From contig NZ_FOVT01000019.1 of NCBI RefSeq assembly GCF_900115245.1, forward strand, positions 39,316 through 103,315: a DNA stretch of 64,000 nucleotides, written 5' to 3'. This stretch comes from Mesorhizobium sp. NFR06. Its GTDB lineage: Bacteria; Pseudomonadota; Alphaproteobacteria; Rhizobiales; Rhizobiaceae. Below, piece after piece: positions 56,626 through 64,000 of this stretch. How positions within the stretch are numbered: position 1 is the stretch's first letter; each line of letters opens with the position of its first letter. The position numbers were made by a program, and so were the translations under genes. Below the pieces are notes generated by a model, which was not told the origin of the DNA, searched no databases, and saw only the letters and a program-made list of their open reading frames with translations.

Positions 56626-58635
56626 TCAGGCGAAATCGCGCCTGATGCGCCGGGTTGCCGAGGCGCTGTGGACAAGCGTGCCCCGTTCCCGGGCCTCCAG
56701 ACGCCAACTCAGATTGAAATGGGTTTCATCCGATGTCAGTTCGGTCACCGCCGTCGCTTCGGTGTCGGCATCGCCACTGGCAATCGCCCAGCGATATTCG
56801 GTGACGAGTTTCGCCGACAGCGGGTCGGCGGCGTGAATGCTCATCGTGTCGCTGTTGGCCGAGGAGACGGTGATGGCGCGATCGTCATAGTGCCGGCTTC
56901 CATGGTCGGAGGTCAGCGCGATGGTCTGCGCGCCTGAGCCGACGTCGTCGGTGACGATGCGGCTGTCGAAGCCCTCGTTCAAGATCGTGGTGGGGATCGG
57001 CGGCGCGGTTTCGGCGGGCCCGAAGCGGACGTCGCGGTCGCGCGGCGAAGAAGGGCGAACCGGAAGCATTACCGTGCTGTCGCCGCTCGCGACCGATAGC
57101 GTCGACAGTTTCGGCTGCGGCCACAGGATCGGCCAGTGCTGGTTGGCCAGCGCCAGCCGGATGCGGTGTCCCTTGGGTACAGTGCGGGCGAAATCGTTAA
57201 GCCTCAGCCGTACATGGAAAGGCGTTCCGACCGGACACGGCGTGGGATGTTCATGACTGTCGCGGTGGCTGAGATTGAGCACGCCATAGGTCATCAGGGC
57301 CGAAGTGCCATCCGAATAAACATCGCAGAGCCGTGCGGCGAGATTGACATGCGGCTGGTCGACGGTGACGAGCAGATCGAGCTCTGGTGCGCCAAGGAAG
57401 GCCAGGTCATCGTCGAGTGGCAAAGTGTCGAAGCACAGCGCCATGCCGTCCTCGCGGCGCTGGTCGATGGGCATATCGGGACAGGAGCCGCCATAGCCGC
57501 CCCAGCGGCCGCAGTCGCGGCCGGCGGTGGCGGGGGAGCATACCGAAAGCAGGGCGCCCGGTTCCGGCTCGTTGCCCAGCCCGGCGGCGTTCAGATACAG
57601 AGCGCGGCGCTCGATGCGGGGCGACGGCCACTGATCCTCGGCGGCCCAGCTGCCGGCATGATCAGGCAGATAGAAAGGCTGCGGCCGCTCCTCGCCGGTG
57701 AGCCAGACGCGGTATAAGGGTTCGTCCATAATGCCGGTGTCTTCGCCGCGGAGCCAGTGACGCCACCAGCGCAGAGCTTCCTGCAGATAGCCGATCAGCG
57801 GCCCGGGCGCGCCGCGGCAGGGATAGGTGTGCGACCACGGCCCGACGATACCGAGCTTTGGCCCCGGCAAATGCTCAAGCAGTCGCGGCACGAAATTCGA
57901 ATAGCTGTCCTCCCAGCCACAGACGGCCATGACAGCGCATTCGATCGCGGAAAAATCCTCGCAAACAGAGCCCTGCCGCCAATAGTCGTCACGGCGCTGA
58001 TGCGCGAGCCATACTTCCGAAAGTGAGCTCGTCGCCGCGAGCCGGCTCATCCACATATCGCGCCAGGCGTCGCCGACGATCTGCGGGTCGGGCGCCATCG
58101 CCTTCTTCACCAGCATGAAGTTCGACCACATTTCCTGCTCGGTCAGCAGCGCGCCGCCCATATAGTGGATGTCGTCGGCATAGCGGTCGTCGGTGGCGCA
58201 GTTGGCGATGATGGCCTTCAAGGCCGGCGGCCGCCGCGCCGCGACCTGCAGCGCGTTGAAGCCGCCCCAGGAGATGCCGGTCATGCCGACATTGCCGTTG
58301 CACCACGATTGCGCCGCCAGATGGGCGATGATCTCGCAGCCGTCTTCCTGCTCGCGCGGCAGATATTCGTCTGCGAGATCGCCGCCCGAATCGCCGCTGC
58401 CGCGAATATCGATACGGGCGCAAGCTATGCCATGCCCGGCGAGCCAAGGGTTGATATCGATATCACGCGCAACGGTGCCGTCACGGCGTCGGTAAGGCAC
58501 CATCTCGACGACGACAGGCACCTTGGCGTCGGTCCGCGGGCGCCAAAGCGTTACGGCGATACGGGTGCCGTCGGCCAGCTTGATCCAGAGCGGATCGACT
58601 GTCTCCACGGGAAAGGGAAATTCGGTTCGCACCAC
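56626..58635 (-). CDS. CocE/NonD-family hydrolase
   Basis: 669 residues from GTG 58635 (a second GTG follows at once). The alpha/beta hydrolase has the Ser nucleophile in TGISWGGFNALQ, Asp in CGWEDSYS, and His in GPWSHTYP, followed by a C-terminal jelly-roll (from ~400) typical of cocaine esterase and Xaa-Pro dipeptidyl peptidases. No signal peptide, so it probably cleaves an imported ester or peptide in the cytoplasm. First gene of the importer operon, with palindrome copy 2 starting 17 bases upstream. Confidence 0.92.
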   Translation of the reverse strand: MVRTEFPFPVETVDPLWIKLADGTRIAVTLWRPRTDAKVPVVVEMVPYRRRDGTVARDIDINPWLAGHGIACARIDIRGSGDSGGDLADEYLPREQEDGCEIIAHLAAQSWCNGNVGMTGISWGGFNALQVAARRPPALKAIIANCATDDRYADDIHYMGGALLTEQEMWSNFMLVKKAMAPDPQIVGDAWRDMWMSRLAATSSLSEVWLAHQRRDDYWRQGSVCEDFSAIECAVMAVCGWEDSYSNFVPRLLEHLPGPKLGIVGPWSHTYPCRGAPGPLIGYLQEALRWWRHWLRGEDTGIMDEPLYRVWLTGEERPQPFYLPDHAGSWAAEDQWPSPRIERRALYLNAAGLGNEPEPGALLSVCSPATAGRDCGRWGGYGGSCPDMPIDQRREDGMALCFDTLPLDDDLAFLGAPELDLLVTVDQPHVNLAARLCDVYSDGTSALMTYGVLNLSHRDSHEHPTPCPVGTPFHVRLRLNDFARTVPKGHRIRLALANQHWPILWPQPKLSTLSVASGDSTVMLPVRPSSPRDRDVRFGPAETAPPIPTTILNEGFDSRIVTDDVGSGAQTIALTSDHGSRHYDDRAITVSSANSDTMSIHAADPLSAKLVTEYRWAIASGDADTEATAVTELTSDETHFNLSWRLEARERGTLVHSASATRRIRRDFA

Positions 58636-58651
58636 GGCAGGGATCTACAAA

Positions 58652-58685
58652 ATTCTCTTGTTGAACGACCGTACAACAAGAGAAT
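58652..58685. promoter_or_regulatory. Large palindrome, probable operator (copy 2)
   Basis: Perfect 12-base arms (ATTCTCTTGTTG at 58652-58663 and its complement at 58674-58685) around the 10-base spacer AACGACCGTA. Read on the minus strand, the core CTTGTTG, spacer TACGGTCGTT and CAACAAG differ by one base from copy 1 at 43587-43628. It sits at the start of the esterase-importer-TetR operon, as an autoregulated TetR operator would. Confidence 0.75.
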
Positions 58686-58880
58686 CTGCGACGCAATCCT
58701 GTTTGTGCACTATTGTCGCTTGGGCATGGATTTCGCGGTGCCCGTGGGGCACGTCATGATCCCGCCAACGGCGCGAACTTCATCATGCTCAGGAACCAGA
58801 AGATGCACGGCATGGCGCAGGCCGTCGCCTGCTGCGGGCTGCGTCTGCAGATGAGTTCGACATAAGTTGCTCGCGCGCAT

Positions 58881-59846
58881 TCAGACCAGCAGAACTTTGC
58901 CTTCGCCAGCAGACTTTGCCGCGTGTTCGATTGCGGCGCCGAACTGTTCCAGCCCGTAGCGGGCGACGATGGGCAGCTTGCCTGGATGTTCGGCAAGCAG
59001 CGCCCAACATTCCCGTGTCGCCTTCGCGAGGGTCTCCCTGCCACCGTTGCGCTGCCATGCGCTGATCGCGAAACCCTGCCACCGCAGCGACTTGTAGAGC
59101 AGGGTGGAGGCCTTAACTTCAACCGGCCGGTCGTCCAGAACGCCGTACGAGAACAGCGTTCCTCCCTGAGCAATCCGTTCGATGAGCGCGAGTGTGTCGG
59201 GGCCGCCGACCGAATCGAGCACCAGGTGATAGGGCTCCACCTCGCTCAGGGCTTCCGCAATGCTGGCGCCGAGCCCGATAGCTCTATCGTCAGCATCAAG
59301 AAGACGGTAGCCCGCACCCTCGCGCACGAGGCGTTCGACAGTCATCCCTCGCGTGCGTGCCAAATGATCGGCGACGGCGGCAACCGCGGAGCGCGCCGCG
59401 GTGAGCAGAACACGATGGCCGGGCACCGCCGGAGCCTGGTCCAGCATGCCCCAGGCGGTTAGCGGATTGAGCGGAAACTGACACACCATTTCGTCAGCCA
59501 GACGGCCGGAGAGTTCAGTGGGTACAGCATGCACGTGTTCGACCGCAACGGCAGCATATTCGGCCCATGCACCGGGGCTGCGAAATGCCACACGACACCC
59601 AATCTCGATCTCGCGGACTTCGGCACCGACTTGTTCGACGATGCCGGCACCGTCGTATCCGGCAACCTGCGGATAGACGGGCTTCGTGCCGTATTTGCCG
59701 GCGATGAAGAGCCAGTCGGCCGGCTGGATCACACGGGCGGTAACGCGCAGCAGGACCTGCCGAGGGCCGCACGCGGGTTTCGGCACCTCCCTGTAGTGAA
59801 GAACATCTTCGGCCGCGCCGGCCTGATCGAACACAATCGCCTTCAC
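58881..59846 (-). CDS. Zinc-free MDR-family oxidoreductase (quinone reductase-like)
   Basis: 321 residues from GTG 59846 with GGGAGG upstream. N-terminal GroES-like domain (VKAIVFDQAGAAEDVLHYRE, PQVAGYDGAGIVEQVG) and a Rossmann half with VLDSVGGPDT and YKSLRWQGFAISAW. The glycine-rich NADP loop is replaced by VLLTAARSAVAAVADHLART, weaker than the usual AxxGxxG, so cofactor binding may be altered. Divergent from a LysR gene that probably controls it. Confidence 0.9.
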   Translation of the reverse strand: MKAIVFDQAGAAEDVLHYREVPKPACGPRQVLLRVTARVIQPADWLFIAGKYGTKPVYPQVAGYDGAGIVEQVGAEVREIEIGCRVAFRSPGAWAEYAAVAVEHVHAVPTELSGRLADEMVCQFPLNPLTAWGMLDQAPAVPGHRVLLTAARSAVAAVADHLARTRGMTVERLVREGAGYRLLDADDRAIGLGASIAEALSEVEPYHLVLDSVGGPDTLALIERIAQGGTLFSYGVLDDRPVEVKASTLLYKSLRWQGFAISAWQRNGGRETLAKATRECWALLAEHPGKLPIVARYGLEQFGAAIEHAAKSAGEGKVLLV

Positions 59847-59906
59847 AAGGGCCTCCCTTTGGCAAATTCCGCGACAACCTAGGCGCGGCATGCTATACTG
59901 AAAAGG

Positions 59907-59923
59907 ACTTTGTTAATATAAGT
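59907..59923. promoter_or_regulatory. LysR-type box (ACTT-N9-AAGT)
   Basis: ACTT and AAGT face each other across nine bases in the AT-rich gap between the MDR gene and the divergent LysR gene. This is the usual place for a shared LysR site; the match is short. Confidence 0.4.
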
Positions 59924-59943
59924 TAAGATCAAGGGGGTATGGG

Positions 59944-60831
59944 ATGGATCTGCGTCATTTGAGATATTTCGTCGCGGTTGCGGAGAACGAGCTTGTGACA
60001 AGGGCTGCGCAGCGCCTGCGCGTGTCGCAACCGCCGCTGAGCAGGGCCATTCGGGAATTCGAAAGCGAGTTGGGCGTCGACCTGTTCCGGAGACAGAAGC
60101 AGCGCTTGACTTTGACGGCCGTCGGCGCGGTGCTGTTGGATGACGCGAAGGCTATCCTCAGTCGGGTCAACGGCTTCAAGCAGCGGGCCCAGTCGCTGTC
60201 ATCCGGAGAGCAGGGCCGCATCCGGGTCGGATACGTCGATGGAGCTATGCAAGGAGGCCTCCTGTCGAAGCACCTGCGGGAACTGCGCGCGCGCTGCCCG
60301 TCGCTCGCCGTAGATCTCGTACCGCTCAATAGCGAGCTGCAGCTAAAGGCGCTCGCGGATGGAGTGATCGATGCCGGGATCGTCTACACGCCACGCTCTG
60401 AAAGCGATGATGTTGTGGTTCACAAGCTGCTGGCGGATCGCCAGCTACTAGCACTGCCGGTGGACGACAGGCTGGCGGGGAAGCGGCGGATCCGGCCGCC
60501 TGATCTGGACGGGGCGGCATGGGTCGTGGTGCCTCGGGAAGAGGACCCCAACTGGCAGGCCCGGTTTGCCCAACGATGTGCCAGCGCCGGCTTTCGGCCC
60601 GAAGTCCGTTACGAAGTGTCTCAGCTTTCGGCGATGCTTGGGCTGGTCGAGGCCGGTGTGGGCCGAGGCTTCGTTCCTGCGAGCGCCACGCGGGCGGAAG
60701 TACCCGGCGTCAAATTCCGATCCTTGTCGTGGTGGACCCATACCGTCGATTTCTGGCTCGCTTGGCGGAAGCAGACTCCCCCTCCAGCCGTTCGACAGCT
60801 ATTGCTCGCCAATGGAATCTCGGCGGATTGA
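59944..60831 (+). CDS. LysR-family transcriptional regulator
   Basis: 295 residues. HTH MDLRHLRYFVAVAENELVTR then LRVSQPPLSRAIREFE, typical of the BenM/CatM branch; the effector domain has GRIRVGYVDGAMQGGLL. Divergent from the MDR oxidoreductase gene with an AT-rich gap of about 100 bases between starts. Confidence 0.94.
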   Translation: MDLRHLRYFVAVAENELVTRAAQRLRVSQPPLSRAIREFESELGVDLFRRQKQRLTLTAVGAVLLDDAKAILSRVNGFKQRAQSLSSGEQGRIRVGYVDGAMQGGLLSKHLRELRARCPSLAVDLVPLNSELQLKALADGVIDAGIVYTPRSESDDVVVHKLLADRQLLALPVDDRLAGKRRIRPPDLDGAAWVVVPREEDPNWQARFAQRCASAGFRPEVRYEVSQLSAMLGLVEAGVGRGFVPASATRAEVPGVKFRSLSWWTHTVDFWLAWRKQTPPPAVRQLLLANGISAD

Positions 60832-61185
60832 ATGATTTTCCAAGCGCGCCTTGTTGTCCGCAACGCAGTGGTTTTATTTTGCATCGCGAATATCGTAGCG
60901 CTTCAAATCGGCCACCCATTCTTTGCAATTTGGATTGGACCATACCCATTCCCTATGAGTTTGGTGGTATTCTGCTTTTTATGCCATGATACTGATTTAT
61001 ATTAAAATGAAGTTTGGACTATTTTTCCCCGGGCCACCAAAGGCATAGTTATCGTTCATTCGGCCCAGGTCGTTAGCAAAAATTGGCCTACTGACCCACT
61101 ACCCCTGGAGCAGGGGAACTTGCTTCCTGCGGTGAAATACGGGAACAAAGATGATCGACTGAGGGATTGATTCGGGAGCTTGTGA
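60832..61185. other. Intergenic region, AT-richer, likely promoter of the barrel gene
   Basis: About 350 bases with no coding sequence. AT-rich around 60980-61030. A short 6-bp hairpin (CCCCTG/CAGGGG) near 61102 lacks a T tract. Confidence 0.5.
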
Positions 61186-61830
61186 ATGCGCGGGGTGCAA
61201 GAGGCTTTGGCTGCACTGATCCTGACCGGTTCCATCACTTCCGCCCTCGCCGACAACAGTTCTCCCTTCATCTATTTTGCAACCGAAGATCCTTTCGCTG
61301 CCGGTCAACCGGCGAAGAACGACGTCTATTTTTTTGGCGGCGTTTTTGCGACAGGGTCATTTGGGAACACGATCAACGTCTTCGACGCCGACTATACGAA
61401 CAACTACATGGTCGGAGCTGCTTACGGCCGCGACTTTGCCGATATTGGCGCTGGTTTCGTTCTTGGCGGCGTGACCGGAGCCGCCATAAGGTTTGGCGAG
61501 GACGACGACACGTCAGGAGAGGTTTGGGCCGGGGTTAGGGTTCGTCACCAGGGCCTTGTCATCGGCGATCTGGCGATTGCGCCAGCACTGACGGCCGGTT
61601 TGAGTGCCGTTACCGGCACCACCGAGATCGAACGCGAACGCGAAATCTATTACGATGGCGACGCATCTTTCCTTGGTTTCATCGGGGCGGAGCTTTCTTT
61701 CAGGCTAAGGCAAGCTCCCAACGTCGAGCTCGTCTATCAACTCCACCACAGATCCGGCGCCGGTGGTACATTTGGAAATATGGGAGAGGGCTCCAACGCG
61801 AATACTGTTGGGGTTCGTTATCGCTTCTAG
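61186..61830 (+). CDS. Outer-membrane beta-barrel, PagL/acyloxyacyl-hydrolase-like
   Basis: 214 residues, ATG 61186 with GGGAG upstream. Signal peptide ALAALILTGSITSALA-DN. The rest is alternating short strands (FFGGVFATG, YMVGAAYGRDF, VWAGVRVRHQG) ending in GVRYRF, a C-terminal Phe typical of outer-membrane barrels. VYQLHHRSGAGG near 190 places a His-x-Ser in the position of the PagL active pair, which removes an acyl chain from lipid A. The fit to PagL is by pattern only; the barrel call is firmer than the enzyme call. Confidence 0.75.
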   Translation: MRGVQEALAALILTGSITSALADNSSPFIYFATEDPFAAGQPAKNDVYFFGGVFATGSFGNTINVFDADYTNNYMVGAAYGRDFADIGAGFVLGGVTGAAIRFGEDDDTSGEVWAGVRVRHQGLVIGDLAIAPALTAGLSAVTGTTEIEREREIYYDGDASFLGFIGAELSFRLRQAPNVELVYQLHHRSGAGGTFGNMGEGSNANTVGVRYRF

Positions 61831-62138
61831 CTGACGCCTGAGCGCCGCGACACTCTGAACCGACGCACCTTCACAGCCGTCAACCCAATCCATTGTGGCT
61901 TAGTGGCGTGCAAGCGCTCGACGGCAAATGCGATCGCGTCTCGCACCCTCCAGCAAGCCATCCAACAGCGACCTGGCTTACGGTGGCTCGCGATCGGCTG
62001 TCGGCACATCTGCTTGGGCGGTCGTCGTTGCTACTCGGGGAGAGTCGACGCTCGAACCGACCATGCTCCAACAACGCGCGGTGTCAGTCCGCCTCGACAG
62101 ATCATGCCGTCACTTCGCTGTTTGATCCAACACCAACC
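61831..62138. other. Intergenic region, nothing recognised
   Basis: About 308 bases between convergent genes. Short frames on both strands lack motifs and ribosome sites. No clear terminator hairpin. Confidence 0.5.
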
Positions 62139-63443
62139 TCAACGCGTCCATTCCAGCCTGTCGCGCAGAATGCCCCATGCGAGCAAGACGTTCGGCGCAT
62201 AGCGGACCACGTTATGGAACGACATCGGCGATGGTGGCGCGAAGGGAAGCGGCAGGTCGACGGCGTCTGTCCCGTTCGCCCACTCGCCTAATGCTTTGCC
62301 CGTCGCCGTGGTCATGGCGATGCCTCTGCCGTTGCAGGCAAAGCCCGCGAGCAGTCCGGGGCCGACATTGATGAGGCGCGGCAGGAAGTCGGGTTCCACG
62401 GCCGCGATCCCGGACCAGGCATATTCCAGCGGTGGGATGTCGGGCAACTCGAGATGGGTGGCGAGCCGCCGCCAGATTGCCTTCGGGACCCGCGTGTCGG
62501 CGCCTGCACCGACGACGTGCATGCCGCCGCTGATCAGCCTGTTTTCGCGGTCGAATCGGAAGGTCAAGAGGTTGCGTCTGGTGTCGCCCACGCCTTGTCC
62601 GCCTGGCAGCAGGCGGCTGCGTATCCCGAGTGGCAGCGGCGCCGTGGCGATCTGGAAGATCCTGAGCGGGAAATAGGTCCTGTCGAGGACAGGATTGAGT
62701 CCGGCGCCATAGGCGTTTGTGGCGATCAATACCTTTCCTGCCCGCATCGATCCCGATGGCGTCTTCAACACCCAGCCTTGCGTGGCCTGCTCTATCGCGG
62801 TGACGCGGCTGTGCTCGAAGATGCGGGCCCCGCACTTTTCGGCGGCGTCCGCAAGGCCGCGCGCATAGGCGACAGGATCGAGCACGCCGCCGGAGCGGTC
62901 CATCCAGCCACCGACATAGCCGCGGATGCCGGTGAGCTCTTGGACGGAAACGCTGTCCAACGTGACGGCCGGCCTGCCGCGGTCGGCCCATTGGCCGGCG
63001 CGTGACTTCACCTTTTCGAAGGCGGCGGCCGAATGCGCCGGCTGGATCCAGCCGTTCTGCACCGCGTCGCAATCGATCCGATGTCGCTCGATGAGATCGA
63101 AAACCAGGTCGGCGCTGGCGGCGGCGAAGTCGATCAGGCGCTCGCCGCGCTCCGGCCCGAGGTGCGCGAGGATGGTGGACGGGTCCATCTTGGCGAAGTT
63201 CGGCACGACGAAGCCGGCATTGCGGCCGGTCGCGCCCCAAGCGATGATCTCGGCTTCGAGGATGGCGACGGAGATGCCTTTCTCGGCCGCGTGGAGCGCT
63301 GTCGAAAGGCCGGTGAAGCCAGCGCCGACGATCGCGAGGTCGACGTCGAGACGGCCTTCGAGCGGCGGTCGGTCGCGCCGGCTGCGAGCGACGGCGTGCC
63401 AGAGAGAAAGGCTCTGCGCTTCCGGCAAGTTGGCTCGGCTCAT
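62139..63443 (-). CDS. FAD-dependent oxidoreductase (DadA/glycine-oxidase-like)
   Basis: 434 residues from ATG 63443, which overlaps the stop of the permease gene by four bases (ATGA). FAD-binding start VDLAIVGAGFTGLSTALHAA, then AWGATGRNAGFVV, VLIATNAYGAGL, and a late GFACNGRGIAMTTATGKA. This branch oxidises amino acids or other amines. Coupling to a LivM permease gene suggests that the substrate is taken up by that branched-chain-type importer. Confidence 0.92.
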   Translation of the reverse strand: MSRANLPEAQSLSLWHAVARSRRDRPPLEGRLDVDLAIVGAGFTGLSTALHAAEKGISVAILEAEIIAWGATGRNAGFVVPNFAKMDPSTILAHLGPERGERLIDFAAASADLVFDLIERHRIDCDAVQNGWIQPAHSAAAFEKVKSRAGQWADRGRPAVTLDSVSVQELTGIRGYVGGWMDRSGGVLDPVAYARGLADAAEKCGARIFEHSRVTAIEQATQGWVLKTPSGSMRAGKVLIATNAYGAGLNPVLDRTYFPLRIFQIATAPLPLGIRSRLLPGGQGVGDTRRNLLTFRFDRENRLISGGMHVVGAGADTRVPKAIWRRLATHLELPDIPPLEYAWSGIAAVEPDFLPRLINVGPGLLAGFACNGRGIAMTTATGKALGEWANGTDAVDLPLPFAPPSPMSFHNVVRYAPNVLLAWGILRDRLEWTR

Positions 63444-64000
63444 GGGCCGCGGCTCTCGGGTGCCGCGGAGGGGGCGGCCTTGGCGGCGCGCAGGCGGCGC
63501 GGCCTGTCGCCGAACAGGCCACTCGGCCTGACCAGCAGGATGACGCACAGCATCACGCCGATGGCGACGATCTGCAGGGCGGCGGCGCGCGCCTGCTGCT
63601 CGGGCGAGAACAGCATGCTGGTCAGCGCTCCGGAGCCCGCCCAGATCGCCCAGACCAGCACGCTGCCGGCGACCGCACCGATGTTGCTTCCGGAACCGCC
63701 GACGATCAGCATGACCCAGACTTGGAAAGTCAGGATCGGCAGATAGTTGTCAGGCGCGATGAAGCCGATGAAGTGCGCCTGCAGCGCTCCGGCAAGCGCC
63801 ATGATGGCACCGCCCACCGCGAAGGCCTGCACGCGGTAGAAGCGCGCGCTCTTGCCCAGCGAGACCGCCGCGCGTTCGTCCTCGCGCAGCGCCTTCAGCA
63901 CCCGGCCCCATGGGCTGCGCGAGAGATGTTCCAGCGCAAGGTATGCGGCTAGCGTCACAGCCAGGACGATCGCGAGATTCGACAGATTGAAGAGCAGCGG
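63440..64000 (-). CDS. livM: Branched-chain amino acid-type ABC permease LivM (5' end outside window)
   Basis: About 186 codons are visible; the reading frame stays open to the right edge (PLLFNLSNLAIVLAVTLAAY). SRSPWGRVLKALREDERAA with SLGKS is the LivM EAA-like loop, followed by helices FAVGGAIMALAGALQAHFIG and VWVMLIVGGSGSNIGAVAGS, and a final VRPSGLFGDRP. Cytoplasmic-membrane subunit of an amino acid or amide importer. The rest of the operon lies outside the window. Confidence 0.93.
   Translation of the reverse strand, partial: PLLFNLSNLAIVLAVTLAAYLALEHLSRSPWGRVLKALREDERAAVSLGKSARFYRVQAFAVGGAIMALAGALQAHFIGFIAPDNYLPILTFQVWVMLIVGGSGSNIGAVAGSVLVWAIWAGSGALTSMLFSPEQQARAAALQIVAIGVMLCVILLVRPSGLFGDRPRRLRAAKAAPSAAPESRGP

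Noticed and set aside
55551-56645. Plus-strand frame of 364 codons opposite the permease genes
   Set aside because: Antisense; Asp/Arg/Gly/His-rich composition typical of the reverse of membrane-protein genes.
61098-61113. Short CCCCTG/CAGGGG hairpin before the barrel gene
   Set aside because: Six base pairs, no T tract and no second copy; too weak to call a terminator or operator.

Overview
The window is GC-rich (roughly 60-64% by eye) and dense in coding sequence. Its gene content points to an alphaproteobacterium of the Hyphomicrobiales, most like Mesorhizobium or a relative: FixJ-type regulators, a large soluble multi-PAS kinase, CHASE2 adenylate cyclase, an MttB-like methyltransferase without pyrrolysine, several ABC uptake systems and many Rhizobiales-type oxidoreductases. 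No rRNA, tRNA, CRISPR array or intact insertion sequence was seen. The taxon is an inference from gene content.

Surface and glycan region (1-13.4 kb). A minus-strand gene cut by the left edge encodes a DUF4347 head, with a caspase/CHAT-like His/Cys pair, fused to a long collagen-like Gly-X-Y tail. A small gene precedes it. Two very large, overlapping plus-strand genes follow. Each mosaic protein combines a GT2-type glycosyltransferase, TPRs, a shared GH130-like beta-propeller and one or two further modules (a DXD glycosyltransferase and SAM methyltransferase in the first, an FkbM methyltransferase in the second). The FkbM segment is strikingly AT-rich. A GT25 glycosyltransferase, a free-standing FkbM methyltransferase and a Tat-exported HExxH peptidase complete this part, which looks like a surface glycan or glycoprotein modification locus.

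Efflux and signalling (14-33 kb). An AcrAB-type RND pair lies next to a decayed LuxR-type regulator. A secreted caspase-like protein is divergent from a CHASE2 adenylate cyclase and a secreted partner. A polysaccharide lyase, a broken redoxin gene, a tiny membrane protein and a methyltransferase follow. Then comes a phosphorelay of one soluble kinase with about eight PAS units and three response regulators (FixJ type, receiver only, FixJ type) in overlapping order.

Small-enzyme region (33-41 kb). Minus-strand SDR, metallo-beta-lactamase-fold, cupin, two alpha/beta hydrolases and an NmrA-like protein are mixed with gene debris: an HD protein frameshifted near its 3' end, a cytochrome b N-terminal scrap and a histidine kinase broken just after its H-box.

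Catabolic island (41-60 kb). A SBP56/methanethiol-oxidase-like protein with a membrane partner is followed by a trimethylamine-dehydrogenase-like flavoprotein and an MttB-like methyltransferase. Convergent to them are an amidohydrolase, a Rieske ferredoxin and a PhnZ-like HD oxygenase, with a divergent LysR regulator. A seven-gene minus-strand operon then encodes a CocE-type esterase, a complete dipeptide/opine-type ABC importer and a TetR regulator. Near-identical large palindromes (43587-43628 and 58652-58685) lie directly in front of the flavoprotein gene and of the esterase-importer operon, so one regulator, probably the TetR, may control both. This is the best candidate for an undescribed system: import and breakdown of an N-methylated or esterified small molecule. 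The right end carries an MDR oxidoreductase with a divergent LysR regulator, a PagL-like outer-membrane barrel, a DadA-like oxidase and the end of a LivM permease gene cut by the window edge.
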